From Toxoplasma gondii ME49 (Eukaryota > Apicomplexa > Conoidasida > Eucoccidiorida > Sarcocystidae), in the NCBI RefSeq assembly GCF_000006565.2, contig NC_031479.1, positions 3,684,289-3,748,288 of the forward strand: 64,000 nucleotides of DNA, given 5' to 3'. The position numbers and the translations under genes are program-made. The stretch's first letter is position 1. Each line of letters starts with the position of its first letter. This document shows positions 23,111 to 33,600 of the stretch, piece by piece. The notes below the pieces were generated by a model that saw only the letters and a program-made list of their open reading frames with translations, ran no database searches and had not been told where the DNA came from.

Positions 23111-25258
23111 CTAGGACTCCTCGGCAGGCACAAACAGGTTGTATCTTTGAATCGCGTCGAGTTTCATCAGCACGGTTTCCCCCTCAGGAAGTTCGTCGAC
23201 CATCTTCCCCGGGTTTCCCCCAAAGACAGTAAACGAGGGAACCACCGTGTCGGGAGGGAGCACAGTGCCGGGGAGGAGTCTGCAGAAGTCTTTCAAGATG
23301 CATCTGTTCCCCACAACGCAGTTCACGCTGATCTCCACGCACGAGCCGACAGCGACAGCTCTGACGACAGAGTTCCTCCCCACGACGACGTAGTCCCCGA
23401 CAGTCAGAGGCACATGCAACGGCTGGCCCTTGGACCTGTACACGCTGGGGTGAACGAGGACGTTCTCCTCGAGGTACACATATCTGCCGAATCGGAGCGG
23501 CGCGAGTTCTCCACGCAGAATCACTCCTTGAGAGACGACGGAGCGTCCAGCCAGCGTGATGTTCTGCGAGCCGAACAGCAGGGTGTCCCTCCCTACGCGA
23601 TTCCCCGACGCCGTCGTGATGAAATCGCTTCTCGGGTGGACCACCGGAGGCTTCAGAGAAGCGGTGAGGAAGCAGGAGAAGGCCGTGTACGGCTGCGATG
23701 GAGGCGGTACAACTTCGAGTTCGGAAGAGAGAGTAGAGGAGTTCGCGTTTCTTGTCGAAGACGCCACACACGCAGAAGAAGAAGCTTCCTTGGGCGCCGA
23801 GGCCTGCGCTTGAGGGGAGACTCCCGATCCGCTTTTCTTCTGTGGAGACAGTGGCCTTCTCTCCTCTGTGTCTGGAGGCAGGCCCGGTGACCTCGCGCTT
23901 CCCGGGGCGCCCAGAGCCGAGGAAAGAAGTTCGCTTGCCGCGTTTGTCGGATCGTTGGAGCCTTCGAGAGCAACTCCGCCAGTGGAGACGTAAGAACGAA
24001 AAGGAACATGGGAAGCAAAAGTCACTCCTTCCTCGTTTGCGGCAAACGCGGAAGAGCCGTCCTTCGACGATTCATGCTTTGACAACACACCGGCAGTCTT
24101 CTCCTTGTCTCTGAGAGAAGACATCTCAGAAGGAAGAGAAAACTCGCGTAACAGATGCGAAGCCGACTTTGACACAAACGGCTTCCGTCCTCCCGCCCTA
24201 GAAGAGTCTCTCGATGCCTCCCGTTCGAAGATCTCCTGCTCTACACGCGAGGAGCCTTCCTCTGTCTCTTCTCCCGCAGGCAATTTCTCTTGCTCCTTCT
24301 TTTCAGACGGCTTCTCCTTCTGTGTCTCTTCTCCCTCAGCTGCTTTCTCTTCCTTCTCGCTTTCAGACGGCTTCTCCTTCTGTGTCTCTTCTCCCTCAGC
24401 TGCTTTCTCTTCCTTCTCGCTTTCAGACGGCTTCTCCTTCTGTGTCTCTTCTCCCTCAGCTGCTTTCTCTTCCTTCTCGCTTTCAGACGGCTTCTCCTTC
24501 TGTGTCTCTTCTCCCTCAGCTGCTTTCTCTTCCTTCTCGCTTTCAGACGGCTTCTCCTTCTGTGTCTCTTCTCCCTCAGCTGCTTTCTCTTCCTTCTCGC
24601 TTTCAGACGGCTTCTCCTTCTGTGTCTCTTCTCCCTCAGCTGCTTTCTCTTCCTTCTCGCTTTCAGACGGCTTCTCCTTCTGTGTCTCTTCTCCCTCAGC
24701 TGCTTTCTCTTCCTTCTCGCTTTCAGACGGCTTCTCCTTCTGTGTCTCTTCTCCCTCAGCTGCTTTCTCTTCCTTCTCGCTTTCAGACGGCTTCTCCTTC
24801 TGTGTCTCTTCTCCCTCAGCTGCTTTCTCTTCCTTCTCGCTTTCAGACGGCTTCTCCTTCTGTGTCTCTTCTCCCTCAGCTGCTTTCTCTTCCTTCTCGC
24901 TTTCAGACGGCTTCTCCTTCTGTGTCTCTTCTCCCTCAGCTGCTTTCTCTTCCTTCTCGCTTTCAGACGGCTTCTCCTTCTGTGTCTCTTCTCCCTCAGC
25001 TGCTTTCTCTTCCTTCTCGCTTTCAGACGGCTTCTCCTTCTGTGTCTCTTCTCCCTCAGCTGCTTTCTCTTCCTTCTTATTTCCTGACGAATCGCCCTCC
25101 TCTTCCTTCTGCTTTCTACATGAGCTGTCTTCCTTTTCTTTCGTTTCTCCAGGAGGGTTGTTTGTCTTCTCCTGTGTGTCCTCGGAGCTTGTCGGCGGCT
25201 CTGCAGTGGCCGAAGAATCAGCTGAGCCAAGAGGTAAAGAAGAGGTAGGATCCGACAT
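23111..25258 (-). CDS. Dynactin p25 (DCTN5)-like left-handed beta-helix protein with repeat-expanded N-terminus
   Basis: The frame is 715 codons from ATG 25258. Residues ~523-715 are a clear match to dynactin subunit 5/p25. They contain TTASGNRVGRDTLLFGSQNI, hexapeptide-repeat turns (VILRGELAPLRFGRYVYLEE, VGDYVVVGRNSVVRAVAVGS, NCVVGNRCILKDFC), the cap region TVLPPDTVVPSFTVFGGNPG and the end MVDELPEG, matching almost the entire ~182-residue vertebrate protein. p25 sits at the pointed end of the dynactin Arp1 filament and helps couple cargo to dynein. Residues ~61-319 consist of 13 copies of a 20-residue Glu/Lys unit (EEKAAEGEETQKEKPSESEK), highly charged and probably helical or disordered. Residues ~320-520 are Ser-rich linker. 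The long antisense frames on the plus strand exist only because the 60-bp repeat is a multiple of three. Confidence 0.88.
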   Translation of the reverse strand: MSDPTSSLPLGSADSSATAEPPTSSEDTQEKTNNPPGETKEKEDSSCRKQKEEEGDSSGNKKEEKAAEGEETQKEKPSESEKEEKAAEGEETQKEKPSESEKEEKAAEGEETQKEKPSESEKEEKAAEGEETQKEKPSESEKEEKAAEGEETQKEKPSESEKEEKAAEGEETQKEKPSESEKEEKAAEGEETQKEKPSESEKEEKAAEGEETQKEKPSESEKEEKAAEGEETQKEKPSESEKEEKAAEGEETQKEKPSESEKEEKAAEGEETQKEKPSESEKEEKAAEGEETQKEKPSESEKEEKAAEGEETQKEKPSEKKEQEKLPAGEETEEGSSRVEQEIFEREASRDSSRAGGRKPFVSKSASHLLREFSLPSEMSSLRDKEKTAGVLSKHESSKDGSSAFAANEEGVTFASHVPFRSYVSTGGVALEGSNDPTNAASELLSSALGAPGSARSPGLPPDTEERRPLSPQKKSGSGVSPQAQASAPKEASSSACVASSTRNANSSTLSSELEVVPPPSQPYTAFSCFLTASLKPPVVHPRSDFITTASGNRVGRDTLLFGSQNITLAGRSVVSQGVILRGELAPLRFGRYVYLEENVLVHPSVYRSKGQPLHVPLTVGDYVVVGRNSVVRAVAVGSCVEISVNCVVGNRCILKDFCRLLPGTVLPPDTVVPSFTVFGGNPGKMVDELPEGETVLMKLDAIQRYNLFVPAEES
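24301..25076. repeat. 13-copy 60-bp near-perfect tandem repeat inside the p25-like CDS
   Basis: Thirteen consecutive 60-bp units run from 24301 to about 25076. Units 1-12 look identical base for base over nearly all positions, and the last unit diverges only in its final bases (ttcttat for ttctcgc). The unit keeps the reading frame and encodes a 20-residue acidic/basic repeat. Such identity implies recent expansion or ongoing homogenisation and predicts copy-number variation between strains. Confidence 0.97.
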
Positions 25259-27677
25259 TGTCGGATTTTCAGGAAGGAAACGACCTCACGTGAAGGACGC
25301 AGCAGAGAGCACCTGCGCCCCTACCGAGAGGCGGAGGAGGATGCGAACAAGGAAAGACAGAGACGTCGAGGTTCGTAGACACGGCAGAGTTCAAAGCAGG
25401 GAGAAAAGGAGCGCTAAGCCAAGAGAAACAGCGACGTTGTACGCCAGATAATAACAGGCAGAATCGTGGAACTTTCTCCAGAACCAAGGCGACAGAGTGC
25501 CGAGGCGAAACGTGTCCTGTTTCGATGAGGAAGTTCTTCCAAAGAGTGAAGAGAAGACAATAGAGTTGCGAGGCGCGACTCTATCTCTGAAAGGGGTGCT
25601 GTATCTTTGGAGAGTCCTTTAGAGGTAAATTCCTGTCTCGACGTCTTGAGAGAAAACGCAGCTGTCGGGTGGATGTGCAGGGGTTACCTTCATCGAAAGG
25701 CCGAGGCGCTGCAGGGAACTTTCAGTGTGTACAGAGTAAGGAAGATCGACGAGATTCTGCTTGCTGCATTTGAGGATCGACACTCGCAGCGCAGCGTGAG
25801 CCTAGCTCGAGCAGGACAGGTTGCCTCACATCTCGGTCGATAGCCTATCAAACGCGTAGACGGAACTGATAAGCTCTACAAATTTGTTCACGAAAACTTA
25901 GAGAAATCGATTTACATCTTCATATGCAGACGCAGATTATTTTCTTTGGCGAATGGAGAATGCCGGAGCTGCCTAGACCGGCGCGGCCGGCGGGTCCGAG
26001 CTTTCCAAGCTCCAGATGTTTTCGCGAAGAAAAAGTCACCAAGATTTTAACTCCCAGTCTTCTCGTGGTAGTTGTCTTTGTTCCTTTGAATGAGTTCTCC
26101 GAAAGTCGCTCCTGCCTCGACTTTCCACGCCGATCCTCCTCCGGCCGTTTGCCGCCCTCGCCTATACACATGCACGGACTCTGGAAAGCCGGAAAAAGGG
26201 GGGCTCGGAGGACACAGCCTTCACCGTCTTTCAACGCACCGGCGAGGCAGCGAGTCTGTGAAGTGTCGACCCTTTGTCTTTCAGAAAAGCGAGACGCCCA
26301 GCGAAAAACGTAGTCGGATTGTCGTAGCAGTTCTTGGTGCCGCAGGAACAAGTAGGGAAGCTCAGCTTGTTGCTGAGCTTTGAGAGGGACCCGAGACAGC
26401 TGCTGCTCGCGGGAAGAAGAGAACTGGGCTGTGCGCTGAACGGAGAAGGCTCGCGTTTCGCATGCGCGCAAATTTGAGTAAAGCAGCCTCGGGAGCGAAG
26501 TGAAGAAAACGACTCTTTTAGCGGTTGGCCTTCAGGTGTATGTACAGCCGATTTCCGCGAACCGGATGGATATACGGAGAAGACGGACTTTGAAAAATGC
26601 GGTGTTCCGTCCGTTTCCAGTGTGCCTGTTCTTCCCGCTTCGCCTCGCGCAAGGCAAGCCGCAACTAGGCCGTTTTTCTGCGCGATTCTTTTCCAACAGC
26701 GCCGTCTGTCGTGGCGAACTCTTAGTCGGAGGGCATCCATCTCTTTCCGTCTCCTGTCTTTTCTGCACCAATTTCCTGCCTCTTCTCCCCTTCATCCAAG
26801 TGGAAGTGATTCCCTCCGCAGCCGACCGACCCCACACTCGGCGGGCGCGAGTCTCTCGAGGAAACTAGGGATTCACCGTCAGGAATTCGCTCTCCAACTG
26901 TGGTCTGGCGTCGGCGTTGATCGCGTCTCGCTGCACGGTCTCAGCCAGGCGAGGCCTTCGCGAGCTGGAAGGTTTCCAGGAGTCAGTTCACCGTCGTGTC
27001 TTCAAGGAGAGCTCTGGACGGAGACGCAGCCGGCGGCGTTCTTTTCTTCTGTGCGCCTTCTGCTGCAGCTACGATTTTTGCAGACACAAACAGGTTCTGC
27101 TAGGCACCCCCCGCGCGTCGGTCTGCGCTAAACCTCTGCAACTGTCGTACTAAACCTCTGCAACTGTCGTACTTATCTCGTCTCTCTACAGCAGAGGCAA
27201 AGGCGCAGACCGCCCAAGATGAAAAGCCGCTGGAGCGACCCGCCGACCTTCTGAAGCAGCAAGCCGAACAAGGGGAAGGAACCTCGAGTGCGTAGGATGT
27301 CTGATATTTTCTAGTCTTATCTCTGTTTCTCTTGCGACGTTTTCTTCTGCAAAGGGAAGGCAGAGGGAGACGAAAGAACTGAACCGAGAGAATCGGAGAA
27401 GAACGGACGGCCTCTTCCTCCGCGCATTGCAGTCTCTCTTCCTCTCTGTCTCTCTCTCGCACTCGTGACGGATCAGAACCATCGTTTCTCTCCTGAGCCC
27501 TCTCTTCATTTTCTGCGTCTGCGTCAGCCTCTCTTGCTTTTCGTTCTCTGCATGCACTGCCTCCTTGAAATGCCTTGCGGGTCACACTCTTCGCTCGGCT
27601 TCTGGCGGCTTCCAAGTCTTTCTATGTCTCCTTTTTTCCTCAGTCTGTGATTCGTTTCCTTGTCTTCCGTCGTAAAC
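25259..27677. other. Divergent intergenic region (p25-like and BMS1 promoters)
   Basis: About 2.4 kb lies between two divergently transcribed genes, so it should hold both promoters and 5' UTRs. It contains a perfect 22-bp tandem duplication at 27129-27172. Open frames on both strands (e.g. 26231-26740 minus, 26622-27131 plus) overlap each other and show no recognisable protein. Confidence 0.5.
27129..27172. repeat. Perfect 22-bp direct duplication
   Basis: Two adjacent identical 22-bp copies (27129-27150 and 27151-27172) begin TAAACCTCTGCA and end GTCGTAC. They lie about 500 bp upstream of the BMS1 start codon, so either 5' UTR or promoter. Confidence 0.9.
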
Positions 27678-30600
27678 ATGGAGACGCCTGGCGGCGACCA
27701 GCTGCACAAGCGGCACCAACAGCGACACGGGAAGTCTGAGAAGAAGAAGAAAAATCGAATGAAGGGGAAAGATGGAAAGGCAGCGGAGAAGCAGCACAAC
27801 CCGCGGGCCTTCACCTTCAGTGGCGGCGTGGTGTCTGTACAGCGGAAGGTTCAGCGCTCTCTGGATAAATTTGCTCTCAAAGAGCGAGAAGAGAAGACAG
27901 ATAAGACTCCCGACGTCCCTCCTCCCTATGTCGTCGTCGTTCAAGGTCCCCCTGGAGTAAGACTGCATGCATTTTTTTTGTTTCAGTACAGGTGCTATCT
28001 CGAATCTCACCTAGGTGTATAGCCAGGCGAAAGTGCCGGTGGTGCAGGCTGTCTCCACTTTTCCGGAAAACCTCTCTTTACCTTTCAGCGTGCTTCACTT
28101 GCGTTTTCTCCCTGTTGTTTCTGCTCTTCTTTTCTTCAGCTTCTTGCTGTGACCTCTCCATCCCGTATGTGGCCAGTGTCTCGAGGTCTAGATTTGTCTG
28201 TTGTCCTCTTGTTTCTCGGTTTGAGTTTGGCGGCACTCGTCGCTGCTGCTTTTGTCTCTCCATCACCGTTTCTCTGTCTCTCAGCTCTCTCTGTTTTTGC
28301 GGGGGATTTTTTCGGTTTTCCACTTGTGTTTCCCTGACTTCCTTCTGTCATCACGGTAATCGTCACAGTCTCCTTGTCCTCCCTCCCTTTGGAGCTTCCT
28401 CGTTTCTCTGCGCCCGGCGCTTCCTCCGGTGCGGGCGTCGACGTAGTCAGCGAAACGCGCTGGATTTTTCCATGACGTCGGCGATATTTTCGAGTTACTC
28501 CACATCGTCTGCCTTCTGCGCGCAGTACATGGATCACCGTTCTCACTCGTACGAGCAGCGAACAAATAGAGGAAAACGACTATTCAGGTGCTTCTTTCTG
28601 ATCCGTATTCCGTCCTCCTGGGTGGAAGCATCTGTACTATCAAACCGTTTTCTGACTTCACCGGCATCCGCCTTTCACTGCATGCAGGTGGGGAAAACGA
28701 CTCTGATTCGTTCACTCGTCAAACACTACACCCGGCACTCTCTCCAAGTTGTCCAAGGCCCCGTGACACTCGTCGCCTCCAAGCAGCGGCGTCTGACGTT
28801 CGTCGAGTGCAGCGGGACAGACATGCAGCAGATGCTGGACCTGGCGAAAGTTGCCGACCTCGTTCTCCTCCTCATCGACGCAGACTTCGGGTCCGCTCTG
28901 AAACAGTTCTGCAGACAGCACATAGCTCGGACTGAAGGCGCACTGGCGCTCTGTGCAGGCGAGAGATGAGAAGTCCTTTCATGCTTCCGTATCTCTGTCA
29001 AGCTCTATGTGGATTTCTCTGTCTATACTTCCTTTTACCTCCTTTCTGTATATGCGGCAGTGTATATCTAGAGGTGTGTGGCCTCTGGGCTTCTTTGGCG
29101 CGCATGCAAGCGTGTTTCCACTGTCTGTGTTTCTTCGACTCTCTCGCCAGATTCGAAATGGAAACGTTCGAGTTCATCAACATCCTGCAAGTCCACGGTT
29201 TTCCGCGCGTGATCGGCGTACTGACTCACCTGGACAAAGTCGAAGATCGACACAACCAAAAGGCGCTCCGGCGCTGCAAGAAGCAGCTGAAGTCGCGTTT
29301 CTGGACGGAGATTTACGAGGGGGCGAAGCTGTTCTACCTCACGGGGCTGCAGTACGGCAGATACAAGAAGCGAGAAATCCTCAATTTGTCGAGGTACATC
29401 GCCGTCCAAAAGTATGCGCCTCTCTCGTGGCGGTCGGCGCACCCGTACCTCCTCGCCCTGCGCTGTGAACCGAGCTGCGACCCCACAGTCTCCACGGAGA
29501 AGGAGGAGAAGGAGACACGTGAGCCTTCAGGGTCGGTCCGCGCCTCCCACTCCAGTTGTGTCTTTTACGGCTACGTTCGCGGATCCGTCATGCGGCAGGG
29601 ACAGTGGATTCACATCCCCGGCGCCGGCGATTTCCAAATTTCCTCGCTCGCGTGCTCCCCCGATCCATGTCCTCCGCCCCAGGGCGCTCTGCCTGCTTCA
29701 GAAGCCGCCTCGTAGGTCCAGGCCCAAAGGGATTCTTCGTTCTTTCGCGTTCTGAGTCCTCGAGCAAGTCCACAGAGAGATCGCGAGGTAGAGGGTGTCC
29801 TGCGAAAACGAGGAGGGCGACAGCCGTCCAGACTGCGTGCCTGTCCTGGCCCTCAACACCTCAGCGCAGAGGAAGGAGTTCTTGCGTCTGAGCACTTCGC
29901 TCCTCAAAAAGGAAGTTCCTGCTTTTCTGTGATCCCGTCACGCGTGGGGTGTTGTCTTGCGTGGAACTCGGCTCGAGTCACCACTTGCCGTTTTTCTCAC
30001 GCTTCAGCTTTGATCTGCTTGTCTCGGAACCTCTCAAGACCTGGCGGTGCTTCTTGTGAGGGTCACAGCGACTGAGGGTCGTCCTACCACGTCGTGTGAA
30101 TCTCAGGAAGGCTCTCTCTGAGAAGCGGCGCGAGGTGATTGGTTTGGCTTCTCGTACATCCTTATGCTAGGGCCGCAACAAACGGGGCTGGAGGATGCGG
30201 TAGAGAATCTGCTTTTCTCGGCCATGCAGTTTCCTGGAAATGTGAATGCATGTCTGTAGGGCAGGTTTCAAGTGCAGTCTCAGAACCACCTACGTTGGTG
30301 TGTACGGCGAGTTGCGCGGCTCAACGCGAGCGCTTGCATGCAAGCTGGAGACATATCGCACGCAGTTTGGGAATCTGGTCGTGATGGTTTAGGCTGCAGG
30401 GAAAGGACACAGATCGGAGCCTTGTGGGCGTGTAACGGGTGTAGGTTTTGTGGCTAGGCGTCATTCTCCACGACAGCCAGTTGTGTCTGTTGCTTCTGTG
30501 AGGTCGCTTCTGTTCTCTTCCTTACGCGAGAGAACGCAGACTTTCTGGTCTTTCTCCGGTTTGTCTGCAGCGATGACGACGCCGAAAACGAAGGACAGAC

Positions 30601-33600
30601 GCCACGCTTGGAAAATGGAGACCTCAAGAAGCGAAGGCGAACCCGATCGCTCAAGGACCAACAGAAAGCGATTTATGCTCCTGGATGCGACGTTGGAAAT
30701 GTCCGTATCGACGCGGACGCCATGTACATTCACCTTCCAGATACGAAGGTGAGCCTTCAGACTACATGCCAACGAGCAAGTTTCCAGATGTGAGGATATC
30801 TGAGTCGGACTGTCGAAGTCCAGGGAGGAACCGCTGAACGAAGGTCGTCGGAGACAGCCTGCTTCCGAAGACTGCTCCGTGTTGCAGGGGCCGGCCTGGT
30901 CTTCCGGTGTGTCCCCGTTCACAGAACTCGAGGCGTTTCTCTCTGTCAACTCTGCAGGCAGTTATTTACTGAAAAAACTCAGATTTCACGCTGCACCTTC
31001 GGAAGGTCCTAATGGGCGTTTTGTGAGAAGTGGAGAGAGAAAGAAGGAGAAAGGGAGGCTCAGATACCCGGTGGAAGGCGAACTGGCATCAATGGCAGAG
31101 ACGAAATCCGTGGAGGACAGAGAAAAGAGGAAACGATGAACGGGAGAGAAACGGGGGCTTCATTGCCTTGTCCCACCTCTTCCACTTTCCGTTTTTTCTC
31201 GTGTCTTTCCTGTTTCTCCTCATGTCCTCTTCTTCTTGTTCCCTCGCTGCGCCCGGCTCCTTCGCTCAGGTGTCTTTTACTCGTCCCGAGCTGCTGATCA
31301 AAGAGCGCGCAGAGAAGACGCGTTGTCGGGCCAGGTCGCAGCAGTCGACAGCCGAGGACTCAGAAGACGAAGACGAGTCCGAGGCCGACTCTGACGAGGA
31401 TGAATCTGCAAGTGAAGACGAAGAAGGCGTCGACCTAGGCGCTGGAAAGAGACCAGTTGTTGCAAAGGAGAAAGAAGACGTGGGCGAGGCGATTCGCATG
31501 GTCCGAGAGCTGCAGGAAGCCGAGACGTACATCGACAAGCAACTGCAGACGCAGGAGCTGCGCCTTCTTCCGCATTCCACTCAGGTCTTGAGCGTCGCAG
31601 AGAGAAGCAGAGCTCGCCAACTTGCTCCAGTAGCCGAGGCGGAAGAGGAAGAAGACGACGATGAAGGAGAAGAAGTGGAGGAGGAGGAAGAACAAGTCGA
31701 AGGAGGCGGGAGACAGAGACGACGCGCGCCAACGACAAGACGCACGGCGTCGCTGGACGCAAGCGCGGGACAGGCGGAGTTCGAATCAGACTCCGAGGAA
31801 ACTGACAGTGACACTGAACGAGAAGAAGACGAAGGCGACGAAGAAGACGAAGAAGACGAAGGTGTGACCGATGAAGAGGATGTGGAGGATGGGGTCGCGG
31901 CAGTGCATGAAGCAGCTCGCAAGCGTTTCGCTCGTGCTCCGTCTTTGAAGGAAATCATTTACTTTGGCAGGATAGGAGACGCAGGAGAAGAGAGTGAGGA
32001 GACCGAGAGGTCCTCGAGCACCTCAGACCCAGCGGGTGGGGCTTCTGGGGAGAGCAGCAGACGCGAACGAGGGAAGGCGGACGTTTTTTCTGGAAGCGAG
32101 AAGGCTCGCACAATCCCACTGTTTGACGGCGAAGACGAAGAGGAAGAGGAACCTGACAAGGAGGAGAATCGTCTCAGAGGGGGACTCCTCGGCAACCTGC
32201 CTGCAGTTCTCCCTGCAGTTCTCAGGCGACAAGGCCTGAACGGAGGAGACAAGCGAGTAACCATGGACGAAGACAGCGCCTTTGTACCGAGTTCCGTGTT
32301 GTACGCGGCGGTCGGCGGAGACCCAGAAGGAGAGGAGGAAGAATTCTGGTCTGCAGACCGGCTCGAAGAAGTCAAGGTGGGAAAGCAAGGACTCTCACAG
32401 ACGGGAGAGAGGAGAGAGAATCATACGAAACAAAAGACGAGAGACACAACAAGACAGTAATGGAAAAGGCTAAATGCATGGGGTTGCCAAGAACTTTTCA
32501 ATTTCATCTGTCCAACTTGTTGATGTTGAATCATGATCGAAAATGTGTGATGGATTACACCGTTTCACACGACAGCACATCACGTCTCGAGCATCTTGGG
32601 AAGCGTGGTGGAAAGCCAACTGCAGGATAAGAAAGGCCTGCTTCGTATTCTTTCGACAGTGGTTCTTTGCGTTCTCGGAGCGCTGCAGACTGAAGGAAAC
32701 GCTTTTCGGTTCCTTGGCAGCTGGCCGCTTGAGATTTGCATGCATGGCTTTCTGCATCCGTTTTTCTCGAAGGAGAGACGGAACACCATCCCGCCGCTGT
32801 AGGTTGGTCTTCTTGACAGCTGTGCTTCGACCTCTCTTTGTCGCGCTTCTTCAGGCACAGTTCTTCATCACGGGAGGATGGAGCAGCGCTGAGGAAGAAG
32901 AGAAGAAGAAAGAGGCAGAAGAAAAGCCGCCTCAGACAGAGGAGCAAATCGAAGAGGCGAAGCGAAGACGTAAGTGACAAACGAAGCAGAAAGGGTCCCG
33001 GTCTGCACTCTCGAAGTGCATGTGGTCTGACTCAAATGCACACACAAGTGAATCGACGCGATCGCCTCCGTGCGCTCTGGCGTAGTACGTTGCGTAAAAG
33101 CCGTTTTTTCCTTTAGGAGCTGGTATAGTTACTGAAATCATAAAATACGACGTTTATTGTGGATAGAAAAAGAGTCATTACAAATGAAAAAAAACTTTTC
33201 GTTTCCCGTCGAGGACGAAGATGATTCAGTTCCTCAAGTCTTTTCAATCAAAAGATTTCGATTTATGCACAATAGAACATATGACATCTTAGTTTGTAGC
33301 TGGAATAACTGTATTGTGTTGTGTGTCTCGTCGGGGACAGAACGTCGGTCACAGACCCAAAACGATGTCTTTTTCGCTTGGCAGAAATACACCATTTTGC
33401 TGCAGGAACTGGTAGGCTTTCTTCATGTCTCGTCACGATTCATGATGTCCCTCGACGCATGATCGGCGCGTTTTGCGCTGACTTCCGGAGAGGGAGCTCT
33501 GTGTTTTTTTCAAAGCGGAGATGGTTTTTTCTCTTCCCGTTCCATTCGCCCTGTCCCTCAGCTTATGTCTTGTGTATCTTTCGTCGTTTTCCGCGCTTCT

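Noticed and set aside
24105..25451. Plus-strand frames of 448, 344 and 265 codons full of Ser/Phe or Leu repeats
   Set aside because: They are antisense to the p25-like repeat. All frames stay open because the 60-bp unit is a multiple of three and lacks stops.
27660..27677. Upstream extension of BMS1
   Set aside because: It starts with TTG; the ATG at 27678 gives the family-like basic N-terminus.
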